The notes below the pieces were generated by a model. The model made no database searches. It was not told the DNA's origin and worked only from the letters and a program-made list of their open reading frames with translations. 36,614 nt of DNA from Alphaproteobacteria bacterium (lineage in GTDB: Bacteria; Pseudomonadota; Alphaproteobacteria; RS24), in NCBI GenBank assembly GCA_949498175.1, contig CATDDF010000088.1, forward strand, positions 1 to 36,614, read 5' to 3'. Shown piece after piece: positions 34,706 to 36,614 of the stretch (within the stretch, counting starts at the first letter, position 1; each line of letters opens with the position of its first letter). The position numbers and the translations under genes are program-made.

Positions 34706-36040
34706 ATGGAAGAACGCCCGCAAACCGCTATTAAACCAAGCCGCCTGTCCTCAGCCAGCGACGTCATTGACGCGCTGGGCGGCACCAATGCCGTGGCCGA
34801 ACTGCTGAATATCGGCGCGTCCTCGGTTTCCAACTATCGCAAACAGGGGTTTCCCGCCCGCAGCCATTTCATTTTAGCCAAAATTTGCGCGGAACGCGGT
34901 CTCGATGTCGCCGATGCAGTGTTTGGCGGTTATCAGGTCAAAACCAAGCCGGCACCCTATCGACCGGCACCCCATCCATCAGCACAAAGTCCGGGCGCTT
35001 TGGCGCGGTTCGAAGAAGCCGGTTTCAAACGCTTGTCTCTGCCGATTTTGCAGCCCGCCGCGCCTTTTATTGACCGTATGGGGCCGGAAATGCAGCGCCG
35101 CCTCTTTACCTTTACCGATCCGGGCGGCGAGCAGCTTTGCTTGCGCCCCGATTTGACGATTCCGACCGCTTTGGCGCATATCGCGTCGGGCAAAAGCGGC
35201 ACCGCGCGCTATTGCTATCAAGGCACGGCCTTTCGCTACCAGCCGCGCGGCAGCGGCCAGCCGGAAGAGTTTACCCAGCTTGGACTTGAGATAATCGGCG
35301 GTGCATCTGCTGGCGAAGATGGGCTGGCCGATGATGTGGATGTGTTGACGACCATCATCACCTTATTGGGTGAGGCTGGTCTTAAAGACAATCTGCGCTT
35401 CAATTTTGCCGATTTCGATATGCTGGCGCATTTTTTGGAAGAGCTGGATTTGAGCGCGGCGGCGCGTGAGACAGTGTGGCGGCTGGTCGGTTTGGCCGAT
35501 AATGCAGAGGATTTCAAGCGTCTGGCTAATTTGAAAAATGCCCGTCCCATTTCGCAAAAAGATGCCGAGAAGCAAATTGAGACAGATGCGCTGATTGTCG
35601 GGCGGTCAGGTTCAGAAATTCTGGCGCGCATTGCGCGCAAAGACAGCGAGATTCTTGATGATGGACATATTGCTGTTGTTTTCAATTTTCTTTCCGCCCT
35701 CGCGGCACCCAATGGCATTGAAAAAATAACCGCCGACTTTCCAAATATGAAAGTCTGGTTCGACAGGCGCGTCAGTCAATTGGCTGATGCCGTTTTGAGC
35801 CATGTGACAGGCGCAGCTAAATTGCAAGATATTCACTTCGCTCCCAGCATTTCACGCGGCATGGCCTATTATACCGGCCTGTCCTTTGAAATTTACGCAA
35901 GCGGTCTCGACCGCCCGATTGCCGCCGGTGGCCGCTATGACGATCTGCTGCACAGTCTCGGCGCGGCTGAGCCCCTATCGGCAGTCGGCGGTGCCATTGC
36001 TTTGGAACGGCTGAACCGAGCGGTGGAGATGCAATCATGA
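34706..36040 (+). CDS. hisZ: HisZ with an N-terminal helix-turn-helix domain
   Basis: HisZ is the catalytically dead HisRS paralogue that activates short-form HisG, the first enzyme of histidine synthesis. Here 444 residues are encoded, about 70 more than a usual HisZ. Residues 98-444 carry the HisZ core (RLSLPILQPAAPFIDRM, LCLRPDLTIPTALAHI, CYQGTAFRYQPRGS, GMAYYTGLSFEIY). Residues 17-73 (DVIDALGGTNAVAELLNIGASSVSNYRKQGFP and onwards) look like a Cro/YdaS-type HTH, joined by a Pro-rich linker (75-96). The frame is continuous; the first in-frame alternative that keeps the HisZ core is a TTG at 35000 without a ribosome binding site. It overlaps hisG by 4 bases (ATGA). Confidence 0.92.
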   Translation: MEERPQTAIKPSRLSSASDVIDALGGTNAVAELLNIGASSVSNYRKQGFPARSHFILAKICAERGLDVADAVFGGYQVKTKPAPYRPAPHPSAQSPGALARFEEAGFKRLSLPILQPAAPFIDRMGPEMQRRLFTFTDPGGEQLCLRPDLTIPTALAHIASGKSGTARYCYQGTAFRYQPRGSGQPEEFTQLGLEIIGGASAGEDGLADDVDVLTTIITLLGEAGLKDNLRFNFADFDMLAHFLEELDLSAAARETVWRLVGLADNAEDFKRLANLKNARPISQKDAEKQIETDALIVGRSGSEILARIARKDSEILDDGHIAVVFNFLSALAAPNGIEKITADFPNMKVWFDRRVSQLADAVLSHVTGAAKLQDIHFAPSISRGMAYYTGLSFEIYASGLDRPIAAGGRYDDLLHSLGAAEPLSAVGGAIALERLNRAVEMQS

Positions 36041-36614
36041 GCGCGCTTATTCTCGCCATTCCCTCAAAAGGCCGCTTGGAAGAAGCCGCGGCGGAGATTT
36101 TTGCCAAAGCCGGGCTGAAATTGAGGCGCGATGGTGCGCGTGGCTATCGCGGTAGCTTGCCCGGCCTTGACCATGTGCTGGTTGAATATGTGTCGGCCGG
36201 CGATATTGCCGCGCGCCTTGCCGAAGGCTCGGTGCATATGGGCATTACCGGCGAAGATTTGTTACGCGAAGAAATCCCCGATATGGAGAGCGCCGTGCAG
36301 CTATGTTTGCCGCTCGGCTTCGGTCAGGCTGATGTGGTGGTTGCCATTCCCGATGGCTGGGTCGATGTCACCACCATGTTTGACTTGGCCGATGTAGCGG
36401 CTGAGTTCCGCACCCGTCATGGCCGCCTCATGCGTGTTGCGTCAAAATATGAGCACCTCACCTATGATTTCTTTATCCGCCACGGGGTTGAGTTTCAGTG
36501 GCTGCCCAGTTTCGGGGCTACCGAAGCGGCGCCCAATTCCGGTGCGGCGGAGGCCATTGTCGACATCACCTCAACCGGCGCGACTTTGAAAGCCAATGAT
36601 TTACGCATACCCGA
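36037..36614 (+). CDS. hisG: ATP phosphoribosyltransferase, catalytic subunit (3' part missing)
   Basis: HisG condenses ATP with PRPP in the first step of histidine synthesis. The visible 192 residues begin MSALILAIPSKGRLEEAAAEIF and include VEYVSAGDIAARLAEGSVHMGITGEDLLRE and the PRPP-binding EAIVDITSTGATL. It is the HisZ-dependent short form by context: it overlaps hisZ by 4 bases (ATGA) and lies in an apparent hisZ-hisG operon. The reading frame is open to the window end, which cuts the gene. Confidence 0.95.
   Translation, partial: MSALILAIPSKGRLEEAAAEIFAKAGLKLRRDGARGYRGSLPGLDHVLVEYVSAGDIAARLAEGSVHMGITGEDLLREEIPDMESAVQLCLPLGFGQADVVVAIPDGWVDVTTMFDLADVAAEFRTRHGRLMRVASKYEHLTYDFFIRHGVEFQWLPSFGATEAAPNSGAAEAIVDITSTGATLKANDLRIP

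Noticed and set aside
1-36614. Mobile elements, prophage, CRISPR or a defence island
   Set aside because: No transposase, integrase, terminal repeats, CRISPR-like repeat spacing or defence genes were seen. Nearly all genes are housekeeping and fit alphaproteobacterial gene order.

Overview
The window looks like a stretch of ordinary chromosome from an alphaproteobacterium, moderately GC-rich and probably free-living and aerobic. The basis is protein content and gene order: an aa3-type oxidase locus with tldD diverging from coxB, ubiA diverging from rsmE-gshA (plant-type glutamate-cysteine ligase), xseA-DUF2093-M23 peptidase diverging from purD, rluB-rsmD diverging from tadA, a short (~420 aa) glucose-6-phosphate isomerase, an alphaproteobacterial-type HisRS and a long-form isocitrate lyase. 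I cannot name the genus. I saw no tRNA, rRNA, CRISPR array, transposase, integrase or phage gene.

Layout. 1-3608: start of the terminal oxidase operon (coxA fragment, coxB), tldD, and an orphan acidic protein. 3839-9487: gshA and rsmE on the minus strand; ubiA, a membrane fatty-acid desaturase and pmbA/tldE on the plus strand. 9550-13722: an LPS/lipid A cluster in which an MsbA-like ABC exporter, waaA and lpxK overlap each other. 13716-18649: M23 peptidase, DUF2093 and xseA on the minus strand, then purD and an APH-like kinase on the plus strand. 18650-18947: a gene-free interval rich in inverted repeats. 18948-22823: two small membrane proteins, rsmD, rluB, tadA and an ACAD11-like acyl-CoA dehydrogenase. 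22888-28231: mutL and pgi on the minus strand, then a parvulin-type PPIase and a HupE/UreJ-2 membrane protein. 28300-33044: a nitronate-monooxygenase-like flavoprotein, an RraA-like protein, isocitrate lyase, and its divergent ScfR/RamB-type regulator. 33068-end: hisS, hisZ and hisG (cut by the window end).

How the genes work together. waaA, lpxK and the exporter make and move Kdo-lipid A. The APH-like kinase and the acyl-CoA dehydrogenase look like the two halves of mammalian ACAD10/ACAD11 and may act together on hydroxylated acyl-CoAs. The regulator facing aceA probably ties the glyoxylate shunt to short-chain acyl-CoA status. HisZ and HisG form the first enzyme of histidine synthesis and lie just after the gene that charges tRNA-His.

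Most unusual points. HisZ carries an N-terminal Cro/YdaS-like helix-turn-helix domain and seems to be expressed from a near-consensus promoter that places the start codon at the transcription start, so the mRNA would be leaderless, with AT-rich repeats upstream that could be its own operator. The 18.7-18.9 kb interval contains a perfect 20-bp palindrome, a REP-like hairpin and a long-range inverted repeat. The aceA/regulator gap carries paired TGTAAAC repeats. The flavoprotein lacks the active-site His of NMO/FabK. All of these are readings by eye without database searches.
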